The notes below the pieces were generated by a model. That model was not told the origin of the DNA. It was given only the letters and a program-made list of their open reading frames with translations, and searched no databases. 64,000 bases of DNA, taken from assembly GCF_015277675.1 (NCBI RefSeq), contig NZ_JADHEC010000020.1:1-64000 (forward strand), written 5' to 3'. Numbering within the stretch: the first letter of the stretch is position 1; every line of letters begins with the position of its first letter. Positions 35,401 to 45,012 of this stretch are shown in pieces. Made by a program: the position numbers and the translations under genes. This DNA is from Flavobacterium soyangense. Its GTDB lineage: Bacteria > Bacteroidota > Bacteroidia > Flavobacteriales > Flavobacteriaceae.

Positions 35401-36288
35401 ATGAAAACTAATATTTTTTCCTCCCAAAAAGCTACACTTTTTTCCTTGATTGGATTTTTAAGTGTTGTGCTAACATCTTGTGGGTCTTATCAAAATAGTT
35501 CCTATTATAACAATGACGGCATCTACGGAGCTTCCGCAAATGTAACTCAAACCAGTTCAAGCAATCATTACAAACAGTATTTTAACTCTTTGCAAAATGA
35601 AAATAATACCATAAATGACTCGACAGTAGTTTCAACCCAAGACTATCCTGATTGGGGAAGCAACCCATCGAAAACTTCAGTAAATGTATATGCATCTCCT
35701 TGGAATATATCAATAGGTTTCGGATATGGTTATGGTTATGGTTACCCAAATTATGGTTATGGTTATGGTTACCCAAATTATGGTTACGGCTGGGGATATC
35801 CTTATTATGGATATGGTTGGGATTACCCTTACTATGGTGGATACTATCCTTATTACAGCTATGGCTACAACAATAATTACTCCTATAATTCAAGCCGAAG
35901 AGGTTCTTCTTATGCAAATGGCGTCAATGGTGGTAGATATTCTCAAACCCAAACCAATGCTACTAGGGGAACAAATTATTCTAATGTTAGAAGAAGTTCT
36001 ACCAATAGCGCAACTAGAAGCAGTTCCTCATTTATGACAAGAGATTATACGCAGAATCAAAATAATTCTAACTATAATTCGACAAGAACAAGAACTAATA
36101 CTAATACAAACGACACCCGAAGTTCTAACTATACCAATACAAGATCTTATAGTCCAAGTTCATATAGCAATAATAACTCAAACTATAATAGTGGTAGCAG
36201 TAGCAGTCGATCATCTGGAGGGGGATATAATGGCGGGGGATCATCTGGAGGTGGAGGAAGATCATCCGGCGGCGGCGGAAGAAGATAA
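35401..36288 (+). CDS. Low-complexity lipoprotein with YGYGYP repeats
   Basis: 295 aa. A type II signal peptide is visible, with lipobox VLTSC and Gly-Ser after Cys (about residue 27). Mature protein: Asn/Ser-rich region, then aromatic repeats of YGYGYPNYG type (about 105-160), then long Ser/Asn/Thr/Arg tracts and a Gly/Ser/Arg C-terminus. The annotated frame could begin at a TTG at 35395, but the ATG at 35401 is natural. Such proteins are common in flavobacteria and uncharacterised; probably anchored to the outer membrane. Followed by a FadL-family porin gene. Confidence 0.72.
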   Translation: MKTNIFSSQKATLFSLIGFLSVVLTSCGSYQNSSYYNNDGIYGASANVTQTSSSNHYKQYFNSLQNENNTINDSTVVSTQDYPDWGSNPSKTSVNVYASPWNISIGFGYGYGYGYPNYGYGYGYPNYGYGWGYPYYGYGWDYPYYGGYYPYYSYGYNNNYSYNSSRRGSSYANGVNGGRYSQTQTNATRGTNYSNVRRSSTNSATRSSSSFMTRDYTQNQNNSNYNSTRTRTNTNTNDTRSSNYTNTRSYSPSSYSNNNSNYNSGSSSSRSSGGGYNGGGSSGGGGRSSGGGGRR

Positions 36289-36337
36289 TTACTTTTCCGT
36301 TCTTTTAAATAAAATATAAAACCTTAATTGAAAAAAG

Positions 36338-37840
36338 ATGAAAAATTATATATTACTTTTATTTGCTGGTTTCACTTTTAGTGTTGCTCAATCACAAGAA
36401 ATTCCTGACGCCATACGTTATGCACAAGATAACTTAAGCGGAACGGCTCGTTTTAGAGCGATGAGTGGTGCTTTTGGAGCACTTGGTGGAGATTTATCAT
36501 CCATAAATATAAATCCTGCAGGTTCTGCAGTTTTTGCAAATAATCAACTTACGATAACACTAAGTAATTTCAACACAAAAAACAATTCAAACTATTATGG
36601 AACGAATACCTCAGCATCAAAAAATTCTTTTGACTTGAACCAAACTGGAGGTGTTTTTGTTTTTAAAAACCAAAATCCATCTGGCGATTGGAAAAAGTTT
36701 TCATTGGCAATCAACTATGAAAATATGAATAATTATGACAATTCTGTATTTTCTGCAGGAACAAATCCAACTAATTCTGTTGCCAATTATTTTGTGAGTT
36801 ATGCGAATGGTGTTCCTCTAGATGTTATACAAAACTCCTCTTATGGAGAATTGGATCATGGTGGTCAACAAGCTTATTTGGGATATCAAGGGTATGTTAT
36901 CAATCCCGCTACTAACCTTCCAAGTAATGTACAATATAACTCAAATGTAACTGCCGGAGGTAATTACAATCAGGAAAACAACGTATATTCTAATGGATAT
37001 AATGGGAAATTATCTTTTAATGCTGCCACTTCGTACAAAGATAAATTGTATATAGGTATCAATTTAAATTCGCATTTCACAGATTTTACACAATCTTCAA
37101 GTTTTTATGAATACAATAACAACTCTGTGAACGCTGATTATACCGTAAAAAATTTGCGCTTTGATAATAACTTACACACCTACGGCACAGGATTTTCATT
37201 TCAAATAGGCGCCATTGCAAAAGTCACGAATGAAATCCGTTTAGGATTAGCATATGATTCGCCTGTGTGGTATAATTTGAGTGATGAGTTTTCGCAAAAA
37301 CTAGTTGCCGTGAGTGCCAATACAATTGAAGTATTACCACCTGATATAGTTGATCCGAATATTGTAAATTACTATGCTCCTTATCAATTAGATACTCCAG
37401 GGAAGTTTACAGGAAGTTTTGCCTACGTCTTTGGAAAAACCGGATTAATAAGTATTGATTACTCCATAAAAGATTATGGAAACACAAGTTTTAGACCAGC
37501 AAACGATCCTTATTTTAGAGACGTGAACAACCAAATCAGTAATATTCTATCCACATCAGGAGAATTGCGAATAGGTGGTGAATATAAAATCAAGGAATGG
37601 AGCCTTAGAGGCGGATATCGTTTTGAAGAAAGTCCATACAAAAACAAAACAACTATTGGTGATTTAAATAGTTTTTCTGCAGGTTTAGGTTATAATTTTG
37701 GTATGTTCAAATTAGATTTTTCATATTCTCGTGCACATCGGGATTCGCACCAAGGTTTTTTTAATCAAGGTTTTACCGATGGCGCACATCTCAACACAAA
37801 AAACAACAACTTCTCAATGACTTTGTTATTTGAAATATAG
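36338..37840 (+). CDS. OmpP1/FadL-family outer-membrane transporter
   Basis: 500 aa. Signal peptide (about 1-19, ending VAQSQ), then the FadL hatch-like N-terminus AIRYAQDNLSGTARFRAMSGAFGALGGDLSSININPAG (read in pieces), and a beta barrel ending in alternating aromatic strands (NNFSMTLLFEI). FadL proteins move hydrophobic compounds across the outer membrane. 50 bp after the lipoprotein gene, probably the same transcript. Terminator follows. Confidence 0.88.
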   Translation: MKNYILLLFAGFTFSVAQSQEIPDAIRYAQDNLSGTARFRAMSGAFGALGGDLSSININPAGSAVFANNQLTITLSNFNTKNNSNYYGTNTSASKNSFDLNQTGGVFVFKNQNPSGDWKKFSLAINYENMNNYDNSVFSAGTNPTNSVANYFVSYANGVPLDVIQNSSYGELDHGGQQAYLGYQGYVINPATNLPSNVQYNSNVTAGGNYNQENNVYSNGYNGKLSFNAATSYKDKLYIGINLNSHFTDFTQSSSFYEYNNNSVNADYTVKNLRFDNNLHTYGTGFSFQIGAIAKVTNEIRLGLAYDSPVWYNLSDEFSQKLVAVSANTIEVLPPDIVDPNIVNYYAPYQLDTPGKFTGSFAYVFGKTGLISIDYSIKDYGNTSFRPANDPYFRDVNNQISNILSTSGELRIGGEYKIKEWSLRGGYRFEESPYKNKTTIGDLNSFSAGLGYNFGMFKLDFSYSRAHRDSHQGFFNQGFTDGAHLNTKNNNFSMTLLFEI

Positions 37841-37873
37841 CCTTTTAAACAATAAACTTAAAAAAATTAATAG

Positions 37874-37905
37874 AAAACCATTTCATTTATTGAAGTGGTT
37901 TTTTG
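37874..37905 (+). terminator. Terminator after the FadL-family gene
   Basis: AAAACCATTTCA (37874-37885) pairs with TGAAGTGGTTTT (37891-37902) with one G:U, followed by TTGATTTC; T-run within the stem end. Confidence 0.75.
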
Positions 37906-37956
37906 ATTTCGAAAGTTCATAAATAACCAAAGATTTATGCTCCTAAAAATAAAAAT

Positions 37957-37964
37957 CGTAATTT
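37957..37964 (+). promoter_or_regulatory. -7 box of rimO
   Basis: TAATTTTG, 34 bp before the ATG. Confidence 0.5.
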
Positions 37965-37998
37965 TGCCAACTTCTCAAAATATCGGGAATATAAATCT

Positions 37999-39300
37999 AT
38001 GAGAACCAAGTCTTTAAAAAAGAATAAAATCAACGTGATCACCCTTGGGTGTTCAAAAAATGTGTATGATAGCGAAGTCCTAATGGGGCAACTAAAAGCC
38101 AGCGGAAAAGACGTTGTACACGAAGAAGAAGGAAATATTGTTGTTATCAATACCTGTGGATTCATTGACAATGCCAAGGCAGAATCAGTAAATATGATTC
38201 TTGAATATGCAGACAAAAAAGAACGCGGTTTAGTCGACAAAGTCTTTGTTACCGGTTGTTTATCTGAACGTTACAGGCCTGATTTAGAAAAAGAAATCCC
38301 AAATGTTGATCAATTCTTTGGCACAACAGAATTACCTGCATTGTTAAAAGCTTTGGGAGCTGATTATAAACACGAATTACTTGGTGAACGTTTGACTACG
38401 ACTCCAAAAAACTATGCTTATTTAAAAATTGCCGAAGGTTGCGACAGACCTTGCAGTTTTTGCGCTATTCCATTAATGAGAGGCAAACACGTTTCACAAA
38501 CCATCGAAAAACTGGTAAGAGAAGCCGAAGGTTTGGCTAAAAACGGTGTGAAAGAATTAATATTGATTGCGCAGGATTTGACGTATTACGGTTTGGATAT
38601 TTACAAAAAACGGAATCTTGGCGAACTATTAGAGGCTTTGGTAAAAGTGGAAGGAATCGAATGGATTCGTTTGCATTACGCATTCCCTAGTGGTTTCCCG
38701 ATGGATGTTTTGGAAATTATGAAGCGCGAACCAAAGATTTGCAATTATATCGATATTCCGTTGCAACACATTTCAGATTCTATTTTGAAATCAATGAAAC
38801 GAGGAACTACGAAAGAAAAAACGACTAAATTATTGCAAGAATTTCGCAAAGCTGTTCCCGGAATGACCATTAGAACCACATTAATTGTGGGTTATCCTGG
38901 CGAGACTCAAGAAGATTTTGAAATTTTGAGAGACTGGGTTCAGGAAATGAAATTCGAGCGGCTGGGCTGTTTTACCTATTCTCACGAAGAAAATACAGGT
39001 GCTTATGATTTGGTTGACGATGTTCCCGAAGATGTGAAACAAGATCGTGCCAACGAAATTATGGAAATTCAATCTCAAATTTCTTGGGATTTAAACCAAG
39101 AAAAAATCGGCAAAACCTTTCGTTGCATTATCGACAGAAAAGAAGGTGAGCATTTTGTGGGAAGAACAGAATTCGACAGTCCAGATGTTGACAATGAAGT
39201 ACTTATAGAAGCTTCAAAACATTATGTGAAAACTGGAGAATTTGTAATGGTAAAAATTACTGATGCAACTGAATTTGATTTATTCGCAGAACCTGTTTAA
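37999..39300 (+). CDS. rimO: Ribosomal protein uS12 methylthiotransferase
   Basis: 433 aa. Radical-SAM enzyme that methylthiolates the conserved Asp of ribosomal protein S12. N-terminal UPF0004 domain with TLGCSKNVYDSE and INTCGFI carrying cluster-2 cysteines. Radical-SAM core with GCDRPCSFCAIP (CxxxCxxC), and a C-terminal TRAM domain (about 365-433). All Fe-S ligands are present. Own promoter. Confidence 0.96.
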   Translation: MRTKSLKKNKINVITLGCSKNVYDSEVLMGQLKASGKDVVHEEEGNIVVINTCGFIDNAKAESVNMILEYADKKERGLVDKVFVTGCLSERYRPDLEKEIPNVDQFFGTTELPALLKALGADYKHELLGERLTTTPKNYAYLKIAEGCDRPCSFCAIPLMRGKHVSQTIEKLVREAEGLAKNGVKELILIAQDLTYYGLDIYKKRNLGELLEALVKVEGIEWIRLHYAFPSGFPMDVLEIMKREPKICNYIDIPLQHISDSILKSMKRGTTKEKTTKLLQEFRKAVPGMTIRTTLIVGYPGETQEDFEILRDWVQEMKFERLGCFTYSHEENTGAYDLVDDVPEDVKQDRANEIMEIQSQISWDLNQEKIGKTFRCIIDRKEGEHFVGRTEFDSPDVDNEVLIEASKHYVKTGEFVMVKITDATEFDLFAEPV

Positions 39301-39324
39301 ATTTACAATTTTAATATTCTAAAT

Positions 39325-39819
39325 ATGAAAACTACAAAAACATTTTTAGCAAGCATATTTATGCTATTATCAATTACAACAATTTCTGCACAATATGGAA
39401 ATAGTGGATACGGTGGTAATAGATACGGTGGCAATGGATATGGCAATGGTTACGGAGGAAATGGATATGGAAGTGGCGGAGGGATAAACCAAAGAAGTGA
39501 ACCCGAAAAACCAAAAGAAATCCCTGCAGAAGTAACTGTAGCTAAAGTATTGGAAGACATGAAACCTGCCGTTGAACTTGACGAACTTCAAGTAATAGCC
39601 ATATCAAATGTCCTAATAGAAAGTCTCAACACACAAGGTAGAATTCTAAAGCAAGATACTACTCAAGAGGAACAACTGAAAGATTTTCAAGCTCTTTCAG
39701 AAAATACAGACAGACAGATAATGAATTTTTTGAATACAGTTCAAAAAGAAAAATACCTCGCTTTTAAAGAAGATAGAAAGAATCCTAAAAAATCAAAATC
39801 TAAAGAAAAAAAGAAATAA
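39325..39819 (+). CDS. Secreted Gly/Tyr-rich N-region protein of unknown function
   Basis: 164 aa. Signal peptide (MKTTKTFLASIFMLLSITTISAQ), then a short GYGGNGYG-type repeat region (about 24-55), a helical middle (EVTVAKVLEDMKPAVELDELQVIAISNVLIESL) and a Lys-rich C-terminus. The middle resembles periplasmic helical chaperone-like (Spy-like) proteins only in general character. 24 bp after rimO. Function unknown. Confidence 0.65.
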   Translation: MKTTKTFLASIFMLLSITTISAQYGNSGYGGNRYGGNGYGNGYGGNGYGSGGGINQRSEPEKPKEIPAEVTVAKVLEDMKPAVELDELQVIAISNVLIESLNTQGRILKQDTTQEEQLKDFQALSENTDRQIMNFLNTVQKEKYLAFKEDRKNPKKSKSKEKKK

Positions 39820-39854
39820 TTCCTTTTTCAAAAAGTCACCTACGATTAAACGGT

Positions 39855-40772
39855 ATGAAACATTTTTCTACATCCTTTTTTTATTTCCTGATAATAGCAA
39901 TTATCATGACTTCCTGCTCAACAAATCCATATAAAGCAAGCGAAAAATCATATAAAGAGCAGCTTCATGATTATAAAAAAACGATTTCAAATATGGAATC
40001 GGCAAAGTTGGAAACCAGCAGTACTACTATTTTGCCAACTCCTGAACTGGCTCCTATTGACCCTCTAATTCTTTACAAGGATACTCTATCCATAAAAGCA
40101 CCTATTGCTTTACAAAATGGCATTAGTACTGAATGGATTAGTGCTGTAAACTTCAATCTTAGAAAACCAAATTTTATTATTATTCATCATACTGCCCAAG
40201 ATTCGTTAGCTCAAACATTAAAAACCTTCACAGTTGCAAAAACTCAGGTGAGCTCTCATTATGTAATTGCTGATGATGGCAGGGTGGTTCAAATGGTAAA
40301 TGATTACCTCAGAGCTTGGCATGGAGGAACTGCTTCTTGGGGTAAAAATACTGATATTAATTCGGCATCAATAGGAATCGAATTAGACAATAATGGCATT
40401 GAACCTTTTTCTGACAAGCAAATCATAAGTCTTTTGGCTTTGCTAACAAAACTTAAAAAAGATTATAATATTCCAACTCAAAACATAATTGGTCATTCAG
40501 ACATTGCGCCAAGTCGAAAAACAGATCCAAGTAAGTTATTCCCTTGGAAAATTTTAGCTTTAAATGGTTTTGGTATTTGGCCAGATCAAGTTTTGGAACT
40601 TGCACCAGCTAACTTCAATGTGGAACAAGCATTGCGAATCATAGGATATAATACTAAAAATCTTCCTTCGGCTATCTCAGCCTTCAAACTTCATTATATT
40701 CAAACTGAAGTTGATAGTGTTTTAGATGAAAAAACCATCAATACTATTTATAATATTTATATGAAGCAATAG
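39855..40772 (+). CDS. N-acetylmuramoyl-L-alanine amidase (Amidase_2) lipoprotein
   Basis: 305 aa. Lipobox IIMTSCS gives a lipidated N-terminus (about residue 21). The Amidase_2/AmpD fold starts at FIIIHHTAQDS (zinc His), with SHYVIADDGRVVQMV, RAWHGG, IGIELDN and IIGHSDIAPSRKTDPS (zinc His and catalytic Lys/Asp). Cleaves the bond between MurNAc and the stem peptide, or anhydro-muropeptides, in the periplasm. A C-terminal peptidoglycan-binding-like helical region follows (from about 255). Confidence 0.88.
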   Translation: MKHFSTSFFYFLIIAIIMTSCSTNPYKASEKSYKEQLHDYKKTISNMESAKLETSSTTILPTPELAPIDPLILYKDTLSIKAPIALQNGISTEWISAVNFNLRKPNFIIIHHTAQDSLAQTLKTFTVAKTQVSSHYVIADDGRVVQMVNDYLRAWHGGTASWGKNTDINSASIGIELDNNGIEPFSDKQIISLLALLTKLKKDYNIPTQNIIGHSDIAPSRKTDPSKLFPWKILALNGFGIWPDQVLELAPANFNVEQALRIIGYNTKNLPSAISAFKLHYIQTEVDSVLDEKTINTIYNIYMKQ

Positions 40773-40793
40773 TTTTCTTTATGGAGTACAATA

Positions 40794-40830
40794 AAAAAGA
40801 CTTTTTGATTCTTTCAAAAAGTCTTTTTCT
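40794..40830 (+). terminator. Terminator after the amidase gene
   Basis: AAAAAGACTTTTTGA (40794-40808) pairs with TCAAAAAGTCTTTTT (40814-40828): a perfect 15-bp stem. Confidence 0.85.
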
Positions 40831-40842
40831 TTTACAAAAAAA

Positions 40843-40874
40843 ACTGCCAAAACACTAAAAAGCATTTTGGCAGT
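40843..40874 (-). terminator. Terminator after the porin-like gene
   Basis: ACTGCCAAAA (40843-40852) pairs perfectly with TTTTGGCAGT (40865-40874); the T-run lies on the minus-strand side. Confidence 0.85.
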
Positions 40875-40893
40875 AAAAAAAATATTTTTAATA

Positions 40894-41709
40894 TTAAAAG
40901 ACTTTGAAAGTCATACCTCCAGAAATAAAATTTTTCTTTAAATCTCCGCTAGTATTATAATTACCGTTTTCATTGTAAGTATATCTAACAAAAACTGGAA
41001 TACTATAACTGCTACTAATTTTAATTGATTTAGCAACATTTAATCCAACATTAGTAAACTTAAATCCATCTGTTAAATAATAAGCCTCACCTGCACCAGA
41101 ACCATTTATAACTGCTCCCACAAATGGTCTGAAATCAACTCCAATACTTTTAGCTGATAATGTATACCCCAATTCTGAATAAGTAGAAAAATTTCTTTTT
41201 CCATTACTCTTATAATCCCCGCCAGCAACTAAAGTATTCCACTGAAAATCTAATGGCACTCCTTTGCTAGAAAAATTAAGCAATACAGATAAATCTAATG
41301 CTTGATTTGTTTTTTGATAATCAAAATAACTGTGTCTAGCTGTAGGATAATCATAGTAATAGTCACTTACCATCAATTTTACAATTGGAGAAACTTGATA
41401 CGATACATACCAATCGAATTCATTGTAAGACAAATTATTTGGAGTTGAATCAGTTGTTAAATTAGTTGACCCCCAAACACCCACGGTCAACTTATCTGTA
41501 AAAGCATAAGATGCGTAAGGTTGAAATGCTACTTTTTTTGTAGAATTAAGTAAAAACCCTCTCCATAAATAAGGCAAAACAACATCCACAGAAGCAGTAA
41601 ATTTACTAGCTGGTGCGTCTGCGACAGGTGCTGCAGCTGGAGGTGCATCTTGAGCAAATGCCATTGTACTCGTTAGCACTAAGGCTAAAATAATTACGAT
41701 TTTTTTCAT
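40894..41709 (-). CDS. Outer-membrane beta-barrel protein
   Basis: 271 aa from MKKIVIILALVLTSTMAFAQ, a classic signal peptide; an ATG six codons upstream (41727) is also possible. A short Ala/Pro-rich linker follows (PPAAAPVADAPAS), then amphipathic strands with aromatic ends (YLWRGFLLNS, WYVSYQVSP, ISGGMTFKVF). C-terminal Phe typical of barrels. Substrate unknown. It lies downstream of, and converges in direction with, the large minus-strand catabolic run, from which it is separated by 435 bp. Confidence 0.75.
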   Translation of the reverse strand: MKKIVIILALVLTSTMAFAQDAPPAAAPVADAPASKFTASVDVVLPYLWRGFLLNSTKKVAFQPYASYAFTDKLTVGVWGSTNLTTDSTPNNLSYNEFDWYVSYQVSPIVKLMVSDYYYDYPTARHSYFDYQKTNQALDLSVLLNFSSKGVPLDFQWNTLVAGGDYKSNGKRNFSTYSELGYTLSAKSIGVDFRPFVGAVINGSGAGEAYYLTDGFKFTNVGLNVAKSIKISSSYSIPVFVRYTYNENGNYNTSGDLKKNFISGGMTFKVF

Positions 41710-41727
41710 GTTTAAATTAGTTTTCAT

Positions 41728-42144
41728 TATTAAATTGGTTTTGATTATTAATTTTATTTTAGTTATTCGATTGTTTTACTTTCTTTATTTTTTGTTATTT
41801 TTTTATTATTAATACCACTATTATTCTGCGAATTTATTGCCTTTTATCTAAATTGAACTCATAAAAAGATTTTTTTTGACTTTTATCGCTTCGAATTATT
41901 AATTACAAAAAATCATTTAAAAAAAATTGATAATCCATAATTAAAGTTTCAAATTTTACTATATTCATAATTAAATTATTTGAATACACCCCTGCTATTT
42001 GTGCAAATAATAAATTTTATTGTAAAAAAAATGATTTAATTGCATTTAAAATATACTTTTTAATATTCTATACCCCTAAAATAAGGGGGTGTTTTAACAT
42101 TGTTATTATTAAATTGAATTTTAGCCCAACTATTCAACAACTAA
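41728..42144. other. A/T-rich intergenic region
   Basis: About 417 bp, very A/T-rich, between the catabolic run and the porin-like gene. The only structure I see is ACCCC (42072-42076) with GGGGT (42086-42090), a short GC hairpin in an otherwise A/T-rich stretch. No exact TAnnTTTG box is found on the minus strand, although the porin gene needs one. Confidence 0.5.
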
Positions 42145-43497
42145 TTATTCAATAATTATCGATTTCATATTCATAAATTCTTTCATTCCAATATCAGACA
42201 ATTCTCTTCCATAGCCCGATTTTTTTATTCCTCCAAAAGGAATACGGGAATCAGAACGCACTAATGAATTGATAAAAACATTGCCCGCTTCAATTTTTCT
42301 GGCTAACCTATAAGCCTTTTGTCTGTCTTCTGTCCAAATGGCTGAAGCCAACCCATAACGATGATTATTTGCTATTGCAATCGCATCATTTTCGTCTTTT
42401 GCTCTAATTATAGTTGCCAATGGTCCAAATGTTTCTTCCTGAAAAGCAATATTATTTGAGTCTACAAAATCTAATAATGTCGGTTGAAAATTGCAATTAT
42501 CCTGCTCACCTCCCACTAAAATTTTAGCTCCTTGTTGCAATGATTTTTCCAATTGAAAACTCAATGTATTTGCAAACTCTAGTTTAGCCAAAGGCCCCAT
42601 ATTGATTCCATTTTGCAAAGGATTACCTTGATTTAAAGCATTTATTTTTTGAGCAAATAAATGAGCAAATTCGTCACCAATTTTTTCGGTAACAATAAAT
42701 CTTTTGGCACAAATACAAGCCTGACCTGCATTAAGCATTCTCGATTGGGTAGCAATTGTTGCAGCCTTTTCAATATCAGCATCGTCTAACACTATAAAAG
42801 CGTCAGATCCGCCAAGTTCCATAACCGTTTTTTTGATATGTTTTCCTGCCAATGAAGCAACTGAAGAACCTGCCATTTCGCTACCGGTCAGTGTTACCCC
42901 GCTTACAATATCAGAGGCAATTATTGATTCAACCTGACTTAAACTAATAGTAACCTGTTGAAAAACCCCTTCAGGAAATCCAGCCTCCAAAAAAGCACTT
43001 TCAATAGCTTTGGCACAACCTTGCACATTTGAAGCATGTTTTAAAATCGTTACATTTCCAGCCATAACTGCCGGTGCAGCATAACGCAAAACTTGCCAAA
43101 AAGGATAATTCCAAGGCATCACAGCAAAAACAGCTCCCGATGGATCATAAACCGACATACTTTTAAAAGGCGTGTCATAATGCACCTCTTTCAACATTTT
43201 TTCCGCATTCTCCGCATAGAAATCACAGTTTCCAGCCGATTTATCCACTTCAGATATACCTTCGGACAATATTTTACCCATTTCATTAGTAATCAACAAG
43301 CCTAATTCCTCTTGTCTAGCTCGAAGGATATTGGCTAATTTTTTCATTTTGTCTGCTCTTTCATGAAAAGTGGTTGTTCTCCAACTTTTATAAGCCTTTT
43401 CCGAAAGTTCAATTTTTTGAGTCAATTGTGCATTGGTCAAAATTTCGTGTTCAGCAATTACTGCTTGAGAATATGGATTAACAGATTTGATTATCAT
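42145..43497 (-). CDS. Succinate-semialdehyde dehydrogenase (Sad/YneI-like aldehyde dehydrogenase)
   Basis: 450 aa. Oxidises succinate semialdehyde to succinate with NAD(P)+, the last step of GABA breakdown. NAD motif VMPWNYPFWQVLR, Glu in VMELGGSDAF, nucleophile Cys in NAGQACICAKRF, C-terminal PFGGIKKSGYGREL. The short N-terminus (MIIKSVNPYSQAVI) and Ser-rich active site fit the Sad type. Last gene of the catabolic run, 56 bp after the ALDH upstream. Confidence 0.85.
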   Translation of the reverse strand: MIIKSVNPYSQAVIAEHEILTNAQLTQKIELSEKAYKSWRTTTFHERADKMKKLANILRARQEELGLLITNEMGKILSEGISEVDKSAGNCDFYAENAEKMLKEVHYDTPFKSMSVYDPSGAVFAVMPWNYPFWQVLRYAAPAVMAGNVTILKHASNVQGCAKAIESAFLEAGFPEGVFQQVTISLSQVESIIASDIVSGVTLTGSEMAGSSVASLAGKHIKKTVMELGGSDAFIVLDDADIEKAATIATQSRMLNAGQACICAKRFIVTEKIGDEFAHLFAQKINALNQGNPLQNGINMGPLAKLEFANTLSFQLEKSLQQGAKILVGGEQDNCNFQPTLLDFVDSNNIAFQEETFGPLATIIRAKDENDAIAIANNHRYGLASAIWTEDRQKAYRLARKIEAGNVFINSLVRSDSRIPFGGIKKSGYGRELSDIGMKEFMNMKSIIIE

Positions 43498-43553
43498 TTT
43501 ATTTAATTTAAATTTTAAAATTTCTTCTAAAACATTTTTAATTCATAATTTAT

Positions 43554-44999
43554 TTAATACCAACCCACTGGATCCGTATCTAAGTTGATGTTGACTTGTT
43601 TTACTTCGAGATAGTTTTCTATTCCGTACAGACCTAATTCTCGACCTGTTCCAGAGTGTTTGTAACCACCCCAAGGCATTTCATTGAACGTAGGATGATA
43701 GAAATTTACCCACCCAATTCCAGCTCTTATTTTTGGCATCACGCGATGAACTCTAGTAACATCTTGGGTAAATAATCCGTAACCCAATCCATATTCTGTG
43801 TCATTTGCCATAGCAATAGCTTCTTCTTCGGTAGAGAATTTTAGCAACGCTACAACTGGTCCAAAAATTTCTTCTCTGGCAATTCGCATATTTGGAGTCA
43901 CGTTTGTAAAAATAGTGGGCTCAATAAAAAAGCCTTTACTATCATCAGAGTTTCCTCCAAAAGCCAAGGTTGCTTCACCTTTCCCAACTTCGATATAGGC
44001 TTTTACTTTGTCAAAATGGTTTTGAGAAACGATTGGTCCCATCGTAATTTCAGCATTTGAACCATCACCAACTTTTATATTTTTTGCTCTTTCAACAAAT
44101 TGTTTTACAAACTCATCATAAATCGTATCCTGAATTAATATTCGGGAACCCGCTGTACAAACTTGTCCGCTATTGGCGAAAGCCGCAAACAATCCCCAAT
44201 CTATAGCCAAATCCATTTTGCAATCATCAAATATCACAACTGGATTTTTACCGCCCAATTCTAAGGTTACTTTTTTAAGATTTTCGGCAGCAATTTTTCC
44301 AATGTATTTTCCTGTCGAAGTTCCGCCGGTAAAAGCAATTTTATCAATTTTAGTATTGCTGACTAAAGCATTTCCAGCAATTGGACCATCTCCGGTTACA
44401 ATATTAATTACTCCTTTTGGAATATCTAATTCATCTATTAATTTAGCCAAAAATAAAGCCGTCAATGGTGTAACTTCCGATGGTTTCAAAACCACCGTGT
44501 TTCCTGCTGCGATTGCTGGCCCTAGTTTCCAAGCACACATTAAAAACGGAAAATTCCACGGAATAATTTGCGCACAAACACCAATCGCTTCGCGGGTTAC
44601 ATAACTGAAAGAATTTCCGGGAACATTCATTGTTTCACCGTGAATTTTTGTGGTTAATCCTGCATAAAACTCAAAACAGGAAGCGGCATCATCAATATCA
44701 AATTCGGCTTCACGAACTGGTTTACCGTTGTTTTTAACTTCTAGTTTCACTAAATCTTCGAAATTTTCCCTTATTTTTCCAGCAATGGAGAACAATATTT
44801 TTTGACGGTCTTGCGCCGTTTTACTTTTCCATGCTGAACCATCAAAAGCCGCTCTGGCGGCATCTACAGCACTATTCACATCTTCAATTTGTGCTTCCGG
44901 AACGGTTGCTATCACCTCTTTTGTAGCAGGATTTAGTATGTTTCGTGTTTTTTTGGAAACAGAATCTACAAATGCTCCGTTGATATACATTTTATACAT
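43554..44999 (-). CDS. Aldehyde dehydrogenase, possibly gamma-aminobutyraldehyde dehydrogenase
   Basis: 481 aa. IIPWNFPFLMCAWKLGPA, TLELGGKNPVVI and NSGQVCTAGSRI are diagnostic of the betaine/gamma-aminobutyraldehyde/aldehyde dehydrogenase group, with Glu and Cys catalytic residues intact. Next to a polyamine-type ABC transporter it most likely oxidises 4-aminobutanal to GABA; other amino-aldehydes remain possible. 14 bp after potA. Confidence 0.82.
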   Translation of the reverse strand: MYKMYINGAFVDSVSKKTRNILNPATKEVIATVPEAQIEDVNSAVDAARAAFDGSAWKSKTAQDRQKILFSIAGKIRENFEDLVKLEVKNNGKPVREAEFDIDDAASCFEFYAGLTTKIHGETMNVPGNSFSYVTREAIGVCAQIIPWNFPFLMCAWKLGPAIAAGNTVVLKPSEVTPLTALFLAKLIDELDIPKGVINIVTGDGPIAGNALVSNTKIDKIAFTGGTSTGKYIGKIAAENLKKVTLELGGKNPVVIFDDCKMDLAIDWGLFAAFANSGQVCTAGSRILIQDTIYDEFVKQFVERAKNIKVGDGSNAEITMGPIVSQNHFDKVKAYIEVGKGEATLAFGGNSDDSKGFFIEPTIFTNVTPNMRIAREEIFGPVVALLKFSTEEEAIAMANDTEYGLGYGLFTQDVTRVHRVMPKIRAGIGWVNFYHPTFNEMPWGGYKHSGTGRELGLYGIENYLEVKQVNINLDTDPVGWY

Positions 45000-45012
45000 A
45001 TTTTCTATTTTA

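Noticed and set aside
35582..36037. Repetitive frames rich in His/Asn, Trp/Leu or Val/Met opposite or within the 35401-36288 gene
   Set aside because: Shadows of the low-complexity YGYGYP coding sequence.
40894..41709. Assignment of the beta-barrel as a specific polyamine porin
   Set aside because: Only proximity to the catabolic run supports it, and a 435-bp gap and separate terminator argue for independence.
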